A DNA stretch of 64,000 nt. Source: Chloroflexota bacterium (GTDB lineage: Bacteria; Chloroflexota; Anaerolineae; Caldilineales; Caldilineaceae). Shown piece after piece: positions 45,002-57,500 of the stretch (positions are counted from its first letter, which is position 1; every line of letters starts with the position of its first letter). Below the pieces are notes generated by a model. It did no database searches, was not told the origin of the DNA, and saw nothing but the letters and a program-made list of their open reading frames with translations. Location: the NCBI GenBank assembly GCA_016861025.1, contig BOKO01000001.1:62001-126000 (forward strand), in the 5' to 3' direction. The position numbers and the translations under genes were made by a program.

Positions 45002-46495
45002 ATGGCCGATGAGATCATTCGCCTCACTGGAATTCACAAATCCTTCGCCGGTGTGCGCGCATTGCAAGATGTCAGCCTGACTCTCGAACGGGGCAAGATT
45101 CATTGCCTGGTCGGAGAAAACGGCTGCGGTAAATCGACGCTCATCAAGATCATAGCCGGCGTTTATCAGCGCGACAGCGGGTCGGTGCAGATCAACGGCA
45201 AGGAATATGAACAACTGCATCCGATTGACTCGATCCGCGAAGGCATTCAGGTCATTTATCAGGATTTCTCACTCTTCCCCAACCTGACCGTTGCAGAGAA
45301 TATCGCGCTCAACGAGCAACTGGCGGAAGGGCGACGCTTTGTCAACTGGAAACATGTGCGCCATGTCGCGGAGGATGCGATTGCACAGATCGAAGTGCAG
45401 ATGCCACTCGATGCGCGCGTCGAGGATATGTCGGTCGCCAATAAGCAGTTGATCGCAATCGCCAAGGCGATGCGCCAGAACGCCCAGCTCATTATCATGG
45501 ATGAGCCAACCAGCGCCTTGACCGAGCGCGAAATCCGCGTGCTCTTCACTGTCATTCACAAACTGCAACAACGTGGGATCGCCTTCCTTTTTGTCAGCCA
45601 CAAGCTCAATGAGGTGTTGGAAATCTCTGAAGCGATCATTGTCATGCGCAACGGCAGGGTTGTCAGCACGGGTCTTGCAAATGAATACAACACCACGCGT
45701 CTGGTGTACGAGATGACGGGGCAGAGCATCGCCGAAAAGTCGTATGAGTTTACGCCCGATCTCAGCCAGCCGGCGTTGCTGCGCGTGGAGAATCTCACCG
45801 TGCCAGGCGCATTATATAACGTGTCGTTCGAGATGCGCCGCGGCGAGATTGTCGGGGTCACCGGACTGTTGGGATCAGGGCGCACCGAACTGGCGTTGGC
45901 GCTCTTTGGCATGTTGCCCATCACCGCCGGACAGATCGAAATCGACGAAACGCCGGTCAAGATTCGCTCGGTGCAGGATGCCATCGCCCATGGCATCGGC
46001 TATGTGCCGGAAGATCGGCTCACCGAGGGGCTGTTTCTAGAGCAGTCGATTGGGCGCAACGTCGTGGTGCGTACGATCGACAAGCTGCGCGGAGCCTTTG
46101 GATTGACCGACCCGGCGCGGGTGAAGCAGCAGGTGGACGAGTGGGTGACGTCGCTGCGCATCAAAACATCGGATCCCGATCTGCCTGTCAAGACTCTTTC
46201 CGGCGGCAACCAGCAGCGCGTGGTCGTCGCCAAATGGCTTGCCAGCAACCCTCGCCTGATGATCCTCAACGGCCCGACCATGGGTGTGGACATTGGCTCT
46301 AAGAACGAAATCCACGAACTGATCAAGCGACTGGCTGGCGAGGGCATGGGGCTGTTGGTGATTTCGGACGACATCCCCGAATTGTTACAGACGTGCAATC
46401 GCATTTTATTGATGCGCAACGGTTCAATTGTGCAAGAAATTTTGCCAGGCGAGACCAACGAAAATGAGTTGGCTGCCAAGTTGATTGAGGACTGA
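45002..46495 (+). CDS. Sugar ABC transporter double-domain ATPase (RbsA class)
   Basis: 497 residues with two ABC domains. Domain 1 has Walker A GENGCGKST, a variant signature MSVANKQLIAIAKAM and Walker B LIIMDEPTSAL. Domain 2 has the degenerate GLLGSGRTELALALFG in place of Walker A, an intact LSGGNQQRVVVAKWL signature, and LMILNGPTMGVDIGSK where LLDEPT is expected, so the Walker B Asp-Glu pair reads Asn-Gly. Only the first site is thus clearly catalytic. This pattern occurs in one RbsA-like subfamily. It energises the two permeases encoded next. Confidence 0.95.
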   Translation: MADEIIRLTGIHKSFAGVRALQDVSLTLERGKIHCLVGENGCGKSTLIKIIAGVYQRDSGSVQINGKEYEQLHPIDSIREGIQVIYQDFSLFPNLTVAENIALNEQLAEGRRFVNWKHVRHVAEDAIAQIEVQMPLDARVEDMSVANKQLIAIAKAMRQNAQLIIMDEPTSALTEREIRVLFTVIHKLQQRGIAFLFVSHKLNEVLEISEAIIVMRNGRVVSTGLANEYNTTRLVYEMTGQSIAEKSYEFTPDLSQPALLRVENLTVPGALYNVSFEMRRGEIVGVTGLLGSGRTELALALFGMLPITAGQIEIDETPVKIRSVQDAIAHGIGYVPEDRLTEGLFLEQSIGRNVVVRTIDKLRGAFGLTDPARVKQQVDEWVTSLRIKTSDPDLPVKTLSGGNQQRVVVAKWLASNPRLMILNGPTMGVDIGSKNEIHELIKRLAGEGMGLLVISDDIPELLQTCNRILLMRNGSIVQEILPGETNENELAAKLIED

Positions 46496-46500
46496 ACGCC

Positions 46501-47499
<999 letters not shown>

Positions 47500-47508
47500 G
47501 AGGGCGAT

Positions 47509-48537
<1,029 letters not shown>

Positions 48538-48603
48538 CTTACCGTATTGGAAACACCTATCCATTCAATTACCACTACAGCAAATTCTCAGGAGAAACAT
48601 AGT

Positions 48604-49491
48604 ATGACCAATATCGCCTATCTCGGTCTCGGCATCATGGGCCGGGGCATGGCTGCCAATTTGCTCAAAGCCGGGCACAGCGTCACCGTCTGGAATCGCA
48701 CGCCGGAACGCTGCGCGCCGCTGACAGCGCAGGGCGCGAAGCAAGCCGCCACGCCTGCCGACGCCGTCGCCGACGCCGAGGTGATCATGTACTGTCTGAG
48801 CGACGACAAAGCGGTCGAAGACCTGGTCTGGGGCCAAGGGCGGCTGATCGATGCGGTCAAGCCGGGCCAAATTGTGCTCGACATGACCACGATCCACCCA
48901 GACACCAGCCGCAAGGAGTGCGCTGCGTTCACCGAGAAGGGCGCCGAGTTTCTCGATGCGCCGGTCTTTGGTTCAAAAAATGAGGCGGCGAACGGCGGGC
49001 TGTGGATTGTCGTCGGGGGCAAGCGCGAAATTTATGATAAAGTGTCGCCGCTGCTCAAACCGCTCAGCGAGACGACGCACTACATGGGCGAGAATCCGAT
49101 GGGTGCATCGATGAAACTGGTCGGCAACCTGCTCGTCGCCTTCCAGCTCGAAGCGATCGGCGAGGCGATGGTGTTGGCGACCAAAGCAGGCCTCAACCCG
49201 CACGATGTGCTCGGCGTGCTGCATGTCACCGACTTCAAGTCGCCGATCTTCGACGGCGTAGGGGCAGCGTTGGTGCGCCGCGACTTCGACGTGGATTTTG
49301 CGCTCAAGCTGATGCTTAAAGACGCCAACCTGATCGCCCAATTTGCTCAAGACCTCAACGTGCCCGTGCCCGGCGCTGCTGCGATCCGTGAGAACATCAA
49401 GATCGGCGTCAACCGCGGCTGGGGCGAGGAGAACGCATCGGCGTTCATCAAGGTGCTGGAAGAAGGCGCCGGCGTGCAGGTGAAGGGCTAG
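48604..49491 (+). CDS. 3-hydroxyisobutyrate dehydrogenase-family NAD(P) reductase
   Basis: 295 residues from ATG 48604 with CAGGAG upstream; the frame is open to 48547. The Rossmann motif is IAYLGLGIMGRGMAANLL. The substrate signature is FLDAPVFGSKNEAANG. The catalytic Lys is in GASMKLVGNLL (family GxxxKxxxN). Family members reduce tartronate, succinic or glyoxylic semialdehydes or oxidise beta-hydroxyacids. As the last gene of the dhaKL-ABC operon it probably acts on an intermediate of the imported sugar. Confidence 0.9.
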   Translation: MTNIAYLGLGIMGRGMAANLLKAGHSVTVWNRTPERCAPLTAQGAKQAATPADAVADAEVIMYCLSDDKAVEDLVWGQGRLIDAVKPGQIVLDMTTIHPDTSRKECAAFTEKGAEFLDAPVFGSKNEAANGGLWIVVGGKREIYDKVSPLLKPLSETTHYMGENPMGASMKLVGNLLVAFQLEAIGEAMVLATKAGLNPHDVLGVLHVTDFKSPIFDGVGAALVRRDFDVDFALKLMLKDANLIAQFAQDLNVPVPGAAAIRENIKIGVNRGWGEENASAFIKVLEEGAGVQVKG

Positions 49492-49530
49492 AAGCGATAG
49501 CGCTTCGGCTTTGATAAACCCAGAGCGAAA

Positions 49531-49565
49531 AAAGACAGCAGGACATTACAATACCTGCTGTCTTT
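49531..49565. terminator. Intrinsic terminator after the sugar operon
   Basis: AAAGACAGCAGG (49531-49542) pairs with CCTGCTGTCTTT (49554-49565), 12 bp with an 11-nt loop, 40 nt after the dehydrogenase stop. The T-run is stronger on the minus strand (TCTTTTTTCG); on the plus strand the stem itself ends in TTT. The rest of 49492-49727 holds no gene. Confidence 0.75.
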
Positions 49566-49727
49566 ACATTGGTGAAGGCGCATCACTCACGATCGATGCG
49601 GTCGTTTGCCGCTGTCTCCCCAAGTTGACGAAACTCGCCCCCTTCTTTATCCTTACCCTTTGCAGGTTGCGAAGACCAGTCGATCTGCCGCATGGAGGCG
49701 GCGTATTCTGGACATGAAGAGATAAGT

Positions 49728-50180
49728 ATGAGTGAGCTACTGGCCGGGTTTCCGGTGACCATCGAGATTCCGGTCGCCTGGGGCGAGATGGACGCCTTTC
49801 AGCATGTCAACAACATCGTCTATTTCCGCTATTTCGAGAGCGGGCGCATCGCCTATCTGGAACAGATGGGAATGATGGAGGCAATGGCAGCGCACGGCGT
49901 CGGGCCAATACTGGCTTCAGCTTCCTGCAAGTTCAAGTTTCCATTGACCTATCCGGATCGTGTGCTGGTGGGTGTGCGTGTGGGGGAGATCGGCGAAGAC
50001 CGTTTCGTCATGCACTACCGCATCGTCAGCACACGCCACCACCGGATCGCTGCAGAAGGCGAAGGCGTCATCGTCTCCTACGACTATCAGAATCAACGCA
50101 AGGCGGTGTTGCCCGCCGCGGTGCGCGCTCGCATCGAAGAAATCGAGGCGGGCGCAGTTCAGGATACACAAGGTACATGA
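49728..50180 (+). CDS. Hotdog-fold acyl-CoA thioesterase (4HBT family)
   Basis: 150 residues from ATG 49728. The active-site motif is VAWGEMDAFQHVNNIVYFRYFESGR, with the Asp typical of 4-hydroxybenzoyl-CoA thioesterase-like proteins (D and HVNN). It hydrolyses acyl-CoA esters in the cytoplasm; substrate unknown. Its stop overlaps the hflX start as ATGA, so the two are co-translated. Confidence 0.93.
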   Translation: MSELLAGFPVTIEIPVAWGEMDAFQHVNNIVYFRYFESGRIAYLEQMGMMEAMAAHGVGPILASASCKFKFPLTYPDRVLVGVRVGEIGEDRFVMHYRIVSTRHHRIAAEGEGVIVSYDYQNQRKAVLPAAVRARIEEIEAGAVQDTQGT

Positions 50181-51598
50181 CGAATCCAGGTTCATTTCAA
50201 TCACAAGGTTCGCTGGCGAGCGATGGCCGCGGGCGCGACCGCATCGTGCGCGACGAGGCCGGTTTGGTCTCGACCGCACCGGTCGAAGAGCGCGCCATCC
50301 TCGTCGGCGTCGAACTACAGAATCAGCCTTCGCTGCTGGCGCTGGAAGACTCGCTCGACGAGCTGGCGCTGCTGGCGAAGACTGCTGGCGTGCACGCCAT
50401 CGCTCGCATCACACAGCGGCTCGAATCGCCCAACCCGGCGACGTTGATCGGCGTGGGCAAGGTCGAAGAACTGCGCATGGCGGTCACCGAGTTGGGCGCC
50501 AATGTCGTGATCTTCGACGACGAACTCTCTCCCCGCCAACAGCGTGAGCTGGAAAAAGCGCTGGGCGAGGAGGTCAAGGTCGTGGATCGCACTGCGCTGA
50601 TCCTCGACATCTTCGCCCGCCATGCGCGCACGCGTGAGGGTGCAGTGCAGGTCGAGCTGGCGCAGTACGAGTATCGGCTGCCACGGCTGACGCGCGCCTG
50701 GACGCACCTGGCGCGACAGGCGGGCGGGCGTGCGGGTGGCGCGTCGGGCGGCGTCGGCGTGCGCGGCCCCGGCGAGACGCAGCTCGAGGTCGACCGCCGC
50801 GAGATCAACCGGCGCATCGCCTTCCTCAAGCAGCAGTTGGCGGAGATCAGCAAGTATCGCCAGCATTATCGCAGCCAGCGTCGCCAGTCGGCTATGCCGG
50901 TGGTGGCGGTGGTCGGCTACACCAATGCCGGCAAGAGCACGCTGCTCAACGCCATCGCCAACGCCGATGTGCTGGCGGAGGATCAACTCTTCGCCACGCT
51001 CGACCCGACGACGCGACGCGTCAGGCTGCCCAGCGACCGGTTGGCGCTTTTCTCCGACACGGTCGGCTTTATCCAGAAACTGCCGACGCAGCTTGTGGCC
51101 GCCTTCCGCTCCACGTTGGAGGAGGTCAACGAAGCCGACCTGCTCCTACACGTGGTCGACATCTCCCACGCCAACATGGAGGAGCAGATGGCTGCGGTCG
51201 AAGAGATTCTTGACGACTTGGGCGCCGCCGACAAGCCGATGGTGGTGGCGCTCAACAAGATCGACCGTCTCGACCGCAGCGATCCCGACGACGCTCAGAT
51301 ACTGGCGCAGGCGCTTGCGGACAATCCAAACGCAGTGCCGATCAGCGCGCTGAACGGTGAGGGATTGGATCGCCTGCTGGAGGTGGTCGATGCGGCATTG
51401 CGCGAGCGTATGGCGCGGATCGACACGCTGATTCCCTACAGTCGCGGCGATCTGGTGGCGATGCTGCATGAGTATGGCACAGTGGAGATGGAGACGCACA
51501 CCGAGCACGGCACGCACGTCGTCGGGCGGCTCCCGCTCGAACTGGTGGGGCGGTTGGAGCCATATTGGACGGCGAACCAGGCGTCGGTGGAAATGTAG
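50177..51598 (+). CDS. hflX: Ribosome-associated GTPase HflX
   Basis: The protein has 473 residues. The N-terminal HflX domain has NPATLIGVGKVEELR and FDDELSPRQQRELEKAL. A Gly-rich linker (RQAGGRAGGASGGVGVRGPGETQLE) leads to the GTPase domain: G1 GYTNAGKSTLL, G3 DTVGFIQKLP and G4 NKID. The C-terminal domain has the LIPYSRGDLVAMLHEYG motif. HflX splits stalled 70S ribosomes under heat and antibiotic stress. Confidence 0.97.
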   Translation: MTNPGSFQSQGSLASDGRGRDRIVRDEAGLVSTAPVEERAILVGVELQNQPSLLALEDSLDELALLAKTAGVHAIARITQRLESPNPATLIGVGKVEELRMAVTELGANVVIFDDELSPRQQRELEKALGEEVKVVDRTALILDIFARHARTREGAVQVELAQYEYRLPRLTRAWTHLARQAGGRAGGASGGVGVRGPGETQLEVDRREINRRIAFLKQQLAEISKYRQHYRSQRRQSAMPVVAVVGYTNAGKSTLLNAIANADVLAEDQLFATLDPTTRRVRLPSDRLALFSDTVGFIQKLPTQLVAAFRSTLEEVNEADLLLHVVDISHANMEEQMAAVEEILDDLGAADKPMVVALNKIDRLDRSDPDDAQILAQALADNPNAVPISALNGEGLDRLLEVVDAALRERMARIDTLIPYSRGDLVAMLHEYGTVEMETHTEHGTHVVGRLPLELVGRLEPYWTANQASVEM

Positions 51599-51637
51599 CA
51601 GCTTCGACGGCTGAAACCAACAAATATCAATTATAGG

Positions 51638-51692
51638 TGTGGCCTGCGGTCGTGTGTGTCATTGATTGTGATGCACACGACCGCAGGCCACA
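51638..51692. terminator. Long bidirectional hairpin between hflX and the phosphorylase gene
   Basis: Arms of 24 bp (51638-51661 and 51669-51692) with two mismatches and a 7-nt loop, starting TGTGGCCTGCGGTCGTGTG. It lies in the gap between convergent genes. There is no T-run, but the stem is very stable. Confidence 0.75.
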
Positions 51693-51755
51693 TGCTATTG
51701 GGTTCACCCTATCGTCCGTAGCAGAGGCCAAAGTCAAGACACAGAGAGGCGTTGT

Positions 51756-54485
51756 TCACGGCGTCGCCGCATAAACAGGCTGCAGCGTCACATCAACAGT
51801 GTGAACATGGTCGGCGGGCAGGCGCTGGATCTGCGAACGGCTCAAGCGCAAGCCAGCCGGCGTATGCTCAGCCTGCACCGCCGCACCGTTGATGGTCAGC
51901 CCGGATGCCCGCACTTGTGCAGCGGGCAGACGCTGCGGGTTGTGATAGCGGATGCGCAGCCGACGCCCGGCGAAGAGCGTGGTGATCTCCACTACGCCGT
52001 CGGCGTCGAACTGCGCCGGCTGCAACTGCGGCGCCAGCAGCAGATCGCCCAACTCGCCGCGCACGCCAAAAGCCCACTGCACCAGCGTGAGGATGCACCA
52101 GCTTGCCGAGCCGGTCAGCCAGGGGTACATTCCGCGACCGCGTGGGCTAAAGTACTCAGGAATGCCTGGGTGCATGCGGCTAACGGCAAAGTTTGCGCCT
52201 TGCCGGTAAATGTCCTCCAGCGTGCGCCAGCCAGCCTCCGCCCGTCCGCGGCGATAGAGCGCGTTGGCGAACATCACAGCCATGTGGCTGAACATCGCGC
52301 CATTTTCTTTGTGCCCAAAGGCAAAGCCAAACGCCCGCCCCAGGTCGAGCTTGACCTCGCCGAAATCGGTGTTGAGCCGATAGCCGCCCACGCCTGGATC
52401 GTACAGGTAGTGGTCAGCGGCGGCTAACACTGCATCCACCTGCGTTTCGTCGGCGACGCCGCCCATCAATGTGAACACCTGGCCCGTCAGCGTCATGCGC
52501 ACGTCCTTGCCCTGCACTCCTTCCACGCGGCGACCGTGATCATCGTAATAACCGTTGAACCAACCCCTGCCTTCGCTCTCTTTCTGCCACTCCTGGCGAC
52601 GGATGTGTTCTGCCAGCCAGTCAGCCATTCGGCGCAGCGTTGCAGCCAGTTCCACCGCACGCAGACGCTGCTTCTGCCCGGAGACAGCGCCAGCCACGTC
52701 ATCGAAATAAGCGTGTAGCCGCGCACGTTTGATCCCCACATCGTCCAGCCCATCAGTTGTCAGCAGTGGGACCAACTCCGCCGCCAGCGTAATCTCGGCG
52801 ACGCCGCGTGCAGCCAGGGCATCGATCAGGTCGGCAAGTTGCCATAAATTCCAGGCGTACATGGCGGAGAACGCCACACTCTCCCCGCGTTTGCGCGCCA
52901 TGTCAAGCCCGTCATTCCAGTCTGCGCCTTCGAGCAAGATCAAATTGTGCTCGCCCACATGATGGAAGGCGGTAAGATGTTGCACCAGCAGATGCTCCAA
53001 CACTGTGCCCTGATAGGGTTTGCCTGCCTGGGTGCGCTGCAAGGTCTCCTGCTCAAGCGTCCAGTCTGCATCTAGTTGACGACAGCGGTGCGTATGCTGA
53101 TCCTTGAAATAGACCTGCTCGCGAAGCAGGAAATCCAGATCGCCGCTTTGATCGATATACAATCTGACGGTCAGCAGAGGCCAGGCGCCATGATCCATCC
53201 AGACGCGCGGGATGTTGTTGCGGTCAGCTTTGAACTCGCCTGGTTTGCTGCCGATGATCGTGGCATTCGAGCCGTCCAGCCGCACACCGGCGAAGTGACT
53301 CAGCAGCGTCTCCCCTACGTCATCCCCTTCTAGCAGGAGGATGGCAAGGATGTCTTGCCACAGGTCGCGCCAGCCGCGACCGCCGCGGCCATAGTCGTGA
53401 TAGGGCAGGAAGCTGTTGCCGAACAGACGGCGCAGCGTCGGCTGCACGGCCACCCAACGCAGCCAGCCATCGAAACGAGGGTCACCGCTGCGCACTTGCA
53501 GCGTGTCGAGTTTTTGCGCCCAGAAATCGCTGGTGTGCGCCAGCCACTCCTGACACTGCGCGGCGCCGCCGTAGCGGATGAGCAGCGGCTCCACCTGATT
53601 CTCGTTTTCCAGGATCGCCAAGATGAGCACGTAGCGGCACGATTCGCCTGGCGCCAGCTCGACGGCTGCAAACTGCATTCCGCCCAGCGCCTCGTAACCG
53701 TCCACCGCATCGCCCGCACGGCTGGCAGGCGGCAGGTTCTGGACAATCGCCTGGGGCCAATCCAGCGATCCGCCTTCGCCGATGAAATCTTCCACCACGG
53801 GCCAAAAACCGATGGGCGCCGCACCATCGGCAGTGGCGCCAAGCACGGCATAGGTGGTGTGGTTCAGATGATGGCCGCGTTCGTCGAAAGACATGGCAGG
53901 ACGCAACAGGACGCCGTGCGCATGGCAACGCACGCGATGCAGCAGCGAGGTCACGTGACGGTGGTCGCGCAGGTTGTCGGCGGAACGTCCGAACAACGGA
54001 ATCGCGGCGGTTGGCGTCAGACGCAGGCTGCGATCGCCGATATTGGTCAGCGTCACTTGCATCAGCTCGACGCGATCGTCGCTTGCCGGAACGAAGTTGA
54101 GCACCTCCGCCTGCAACCCGCAGCGACCATGCTGGCGGATGACCTTGTGCCAGAGAAATCCGGCTTCCACCGTCACTTTGTCGGCGGCTTCACGCCAACG
54201 GTCAGTAATCTGCTGTGCGCTGTTGCCGGCCAACGACCACGGCCCGACGCCGTCGATGTACACCCAGAAATCGCGCGGGGAGCGGGTGTTGTGCAAGTCT
54301 TCGACCGAAACGGGCAGCGTCAAGAAATGATTCTGATCGCTCTTGATGTCGCCATGCAGCGTCGGGGTGATGGCAGACATCATGCCGGCTTCGTTGACCA
54401 GCGGGAAGTAGAGATAGCTGGTGTGGTCGGCTTCTGGCAGGCGAAAAACGCCATCGTCGTCAAGAAAAACCCAGTTTGGCATCAC
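51756..54485 (-). CDS. GH94 phosphorylase, probably laminaribiose phosphorylase
   Basis: 909 residues, close to the roughly 910 residues I recall for laminaribiose phosphorylases. The barrel has GRGWRDLWQD (370-379) and the general acid D525 in EGADWNDGLDMA. The N-terminal beta-sandwich starts with FLDDDGVFRLPEADHTSYLYFPL. No signal peptide, so cytoplasmic. It would split laminaribiose and phosphate into glucose 1-phosphate and glucose. The neighbouring GH16 laminarinases support a beta-1,3 linkage. Cellobiose or another beta-glucobiose cannot be excluded from sequence alone. It is the last gene of the glucan operon and converges on hflX. Confidence 0.78.
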   Translation of the reverse strand: MMPNWVFLDDDGVFRLPEADHTSYLYFPLVNEAGMMSAITPTLHGDIKSDQNHFLTLPVSVEDLHNTRSPRDFWVYIDGVGPWSLAGNSAQQITDRWREAADKVTVEAGFLWHKVIRQHGRCGLQAEVLNFVPASDDRVELMQVTLTNIGDRSLRLTPTAAIPLFGRSADNLRDHRHVTSLLHRVRCHAHGVLLRPAMSFDERGHHLNHTTYAVLGATADGAAPIGFWPVVEDFIGEGGSLDWPQAIVQNLPPASRAGDAVDGYEALGGMQFAAVELAPGESCRYVLILAILENENQVEPLLIRYGGAAQCQEWLAHTSDFWAQKLDTLQVRSGDPRFDGWLRWVAVQPTLRRLFGNSFLPYHDYGRGGRGWRDLWQDILAILLLEGDDVGETLLSHFAGVRLDGSNATIIGSKPGEFKADRNNIPRVWMDHGAWPLLTVRLYIDQSGDLDFLLREQVYFKDQHTHRCRQLDADWTLEQETLQRTQAGKPYQGTVLEHLLVQHLTAFHHVGEHNLILLEGADWNDGLDMARKRGESVAFSAMYAWNLWQLADLIDALAARGVAEITLAAELVPLLTTDGLDDVGIKRARLHAYFDDVAGAVSGQKQRLRAVELAATLRRMADWLAEHIRRQEWQKESEGRGWFNGYYDDHGRRVEGVQGKDVRMTLTGQVFTLMGGVADETQVDAVLAAADHYLYDPGVGGYRLNTDFGEVKLDLGRAFGFAFGHKENGAMFSHMAVMFANALYRRGRAEAGWRTLEDIYRQGANFAVSRMHPGIPEYFSPRGRGMYPWLTGSASWCILTLVQWAFGVRGELGDLLLAPQLQPAQFDADGVVEITTLFAGRRLRIRYHNPQRLPAAQVRASGLTINGAAVQAEHTPAGLRLSRSQIQRLPADHVHTVDVTLQPVYAATP

Positions 54486-54504
54486 GGCAACCTCCCGAAG
54501 TGAA

Positions 54505-54552
54505 TCGAAATGAATTTTGATTTACATTCAAGTAAGTAGAAATTCATTTCGA
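54505..54552. promoter_or_regulatory. Perfect inverted repeat between the two phosphorylase genes
   Basis: TCGAAATGAATTT (54505-54517) and AAATTCATTTCGA (54540-54552) are perfect 13-bp inverted repeats with a 22-nt spacer, AT-rich unlike the flanking genes. They fill the 78-nt gap. It could be an operator for an internal promoter or an mRNA hairpin controlling the downstream phosphorylase. Confidence 0.6.
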
Positions 54553-54563
54553 CTTACGGTTCA

Positions 54564-57500
54564 TCATTCTGCATCGAAAAAGAGTTCCAATCGCGGCGCC
54601 TGGCCAAGGCGCACGGCCTCGGCGTAAGGTGCGGGTGCATCTGCGCCGTCGATAGAATGCACGCCGTCGGCGGTGTGCAGCACGATCCGCCGGGCGGCGC
54701 CAGGAAACAGGTTGCGGCGCGCCGGGTTGTGCAGCGTCACCTGGCAGCGCCCCAGGAATGTGAACTCGAAGCGTCCGTCCTGGGTGAAGAGCCAGCCGGG
54801 CAGCGCCGGGCGCAGGCAGAGACGTAGTTCACCGTTCTCGCAGACAAACGGTTGTGCGCCCGCAGTCATCAGCGTCCACATGTCCAGGAATTCGGCAGTG
54901 GCGCCGCTCAGACGCGCAACGAAGCCGCGTCCATGCAACGACGCATCTGGGTGCGCACTGCTGACCAGGAACGAGCTGTTTTCGAGCGGGCTGCGTCCAT
55001 ATTGCTGCGCATTGCGGAACGGGATCAACCCCGTGCGCGCCAGTGCATAGAACTCCTCGAACAGTCCCTTGTGCAGCAGCCCCAAGAGATATTTGTAGTG
55101 CATGTGCAGCCAGATGCTCTCGTTTTCGAGCCAGCCCGGTGTAAACGCGCACGCCCGCCCGATGTCGTGCGGCTCGCCCGCCAGCGATGCGTTGACTTTG
55201 AACATGCCGAGCGGTTCATCCCAGAGAGGCCCGAAGAGCATCTGTTTGTGCAAATGGCGAGCTTCGCGCTTGGAAAAGGTCTTCAAGGCGCGGGTTGGCC
55301 CCTCCAAGAACAGCGGCAACGGGCGTGGGCGAAAGTTACGGGCGTACACCAGGGGCCGCCCTTGCGCGTCTCGTCTCTCTCTTCCGGTTGAGTCTTTCTG
55401 AAGATCGTAATCTGTCATTTCCCAGGCAAAGTAGGTGAGCGGCACGCTCTCGCTTAGCGCATGCGCTCGCTCGATGCCTTGCGTCACATCCTCGCATAGC
55501 CGGTCGAGGATGCCTACGACTGCGGCAGTGGGCAACGCGGCTGTGTCGCCATGCAAGCCAGGCTGCACACGCTGGCGATAATGTTCGCGCGCTGTTGCCA
55601 GCGCCTCCCATCGCTCCATGTTGGCTTCGCGATGGTCGTTCAGGATGCGCATGATTTCACCCAACAGCGCCTCCGCCTCGACCGGCAGGTGCAGCGGCGC
55701 GTCGTTGTCCGCCAGCGCAGCGCGCAGGAAGCGCAGCAACCGCAGCAGCTCATAGCTTTCGGGCATGGAAGAGCCGAACAGACCGGGCAGGCCGTTGAGC
55801 GCATCATACCAGCCCGGCTTGCCTGCCTCCATCTCCACGCCCATGCCCCACGGGTCACGGGTTGCAACCTTGAGCAGGGCAAGCAGAAAGAGCTTCTCGA
55901 TGACACGCGACTGAAAGACGCCGCCGCGACCGTGCTCCGTGTGAAGCCAGCCCTCTCGCCGCGCGTGATCGTGGTGAATCGCACCGTACTGCCGGGGTCC
56001 TGCTTCAGTCAGCACATATTTCTCGCTACGCGGTTGCACGACCGCCGGACTGACAAAATAGGGCAGCCGCGTCTCAAACAGCAGCGTCTGGAGACGGTCA
56101 GGATAGATGGCGGCAAAAGACTCGATAAGGTCGAGCAGATACGTCCAGTGGTCGATCCAGAAGCCCTCGCCGAACGCCGCCTGAATCTGGGGTTCGGCGT
56201 CGCACAGCGCCTGGTTCAGGAATTCGACCGGCGACACATTCAGAGAAATGGCGTGATCGTCGATTGCCTTGAGCAGGCTGCCCGGGGTGAACGATGCAGC
56301 CAGCCAGGGCGCCAATGTATCAGGCTGGTTGGTGTGGCGCAGCAGCGCCGACTGTGCGTATGAGGGCAGGATATAGCGCACTCCCTGCAACACCAGCGGG
56401 TTATAACCGTCGATCTGGATCAGGCTGAGATGGAGACGAACGTTGAAGTCGCCCACTTCGGGCCAGAACCAGACATCGCTGCGACGGTTCTGCGCCACAT
56501 CACGGAAGTTGCCGTTGCCCTGCGAATAAGGTTCTGCTGCCAGGAAGAAGTCGTTGTAATCGCGCTCCAGGTCGCCATGTTTGCGCGAGTAGATGTAATA
56601 AACCTGTGGTCGCACCGGGTCGCCCAGCAACTCGGGCTTGCCGCCGCGCAGCAGGTTGTCTAGAAAGCTTTGGCGGCTGTAGCCGTCGAAGCGCGGGTCG
56701 GCGCTGCACGTAGCGATGGGGGCGGTGAGCTGTTCTGCCAGCGCACGCGCCTCGACGCGTTTGCGGGCAATGAGTGCAGGGTTGCACAGCCGCCGGGCGT
56801 GAGCCGCCAGGCTTGCACGGCTGCTGGTGTGGCCGAAGATCGCAGTGAGGGTGAGGCTCTGGTTCGGCTGCAGCGTAGTCTCGGCGGCAAACAAAGCGCA
56901 GGGCGTTTTGCCAACGGCGATCTGCGGCGTCGCAAGCAAATCAGTCAACGACTTGTGGAGGAAGCCTTCCGGTGATTGTAGGTTGGCATCGTTGAGGAAA
57001 ATCGGGTCGGGATCGACCAACACCGGCAGCAGCGATGGCGTGACATCCTGGGCAGCGCCATCCTGTTCGAGCCAGGCAAAGGCGAAGTGCCCGGCTTGAA
57101 TGCTCGAAACCTCTGCGGTGTCGGCGGAGGAGGCGCGTAGCCGGTAGAACGGCAGCCGTTCAGCGTGTCCCTCGACCTGCATCCATGCTTCGATAGTGCG
57201 GCTGATGTGTTTGAGCGCGCCGTTGTCTGCGCCGAAGGGGATGAGCGCAGGCAGACCGTCGAGCATCTCCAGGTCGAGGGGGGATATGCCGCGATTGGTC
57301 AACGTGAGCTGTCGCACCAGCGCAGCCACCGGCTCGCCAGGCAGGATGAAGTAATTCACACGCGTTGTCAGGTTGATCTGCGCATTGTCCTCGACCAGCT
57401 CCAGTTCATTCAGGTCGATTTTCATGGTGCGCTGCGGTTTGCCCGGCGACCACGGAGCAAACAGCTCGTAGAACGGCAGCGCCGGGTGGTTGCGCAGCTT

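Noticed and set aside
49511..49717. Short plus-strand ORF after the dehydrogenase
   Set aside because: It runs through the terminator hairpin, has no ribosome-binding site and no recognisable sequence.
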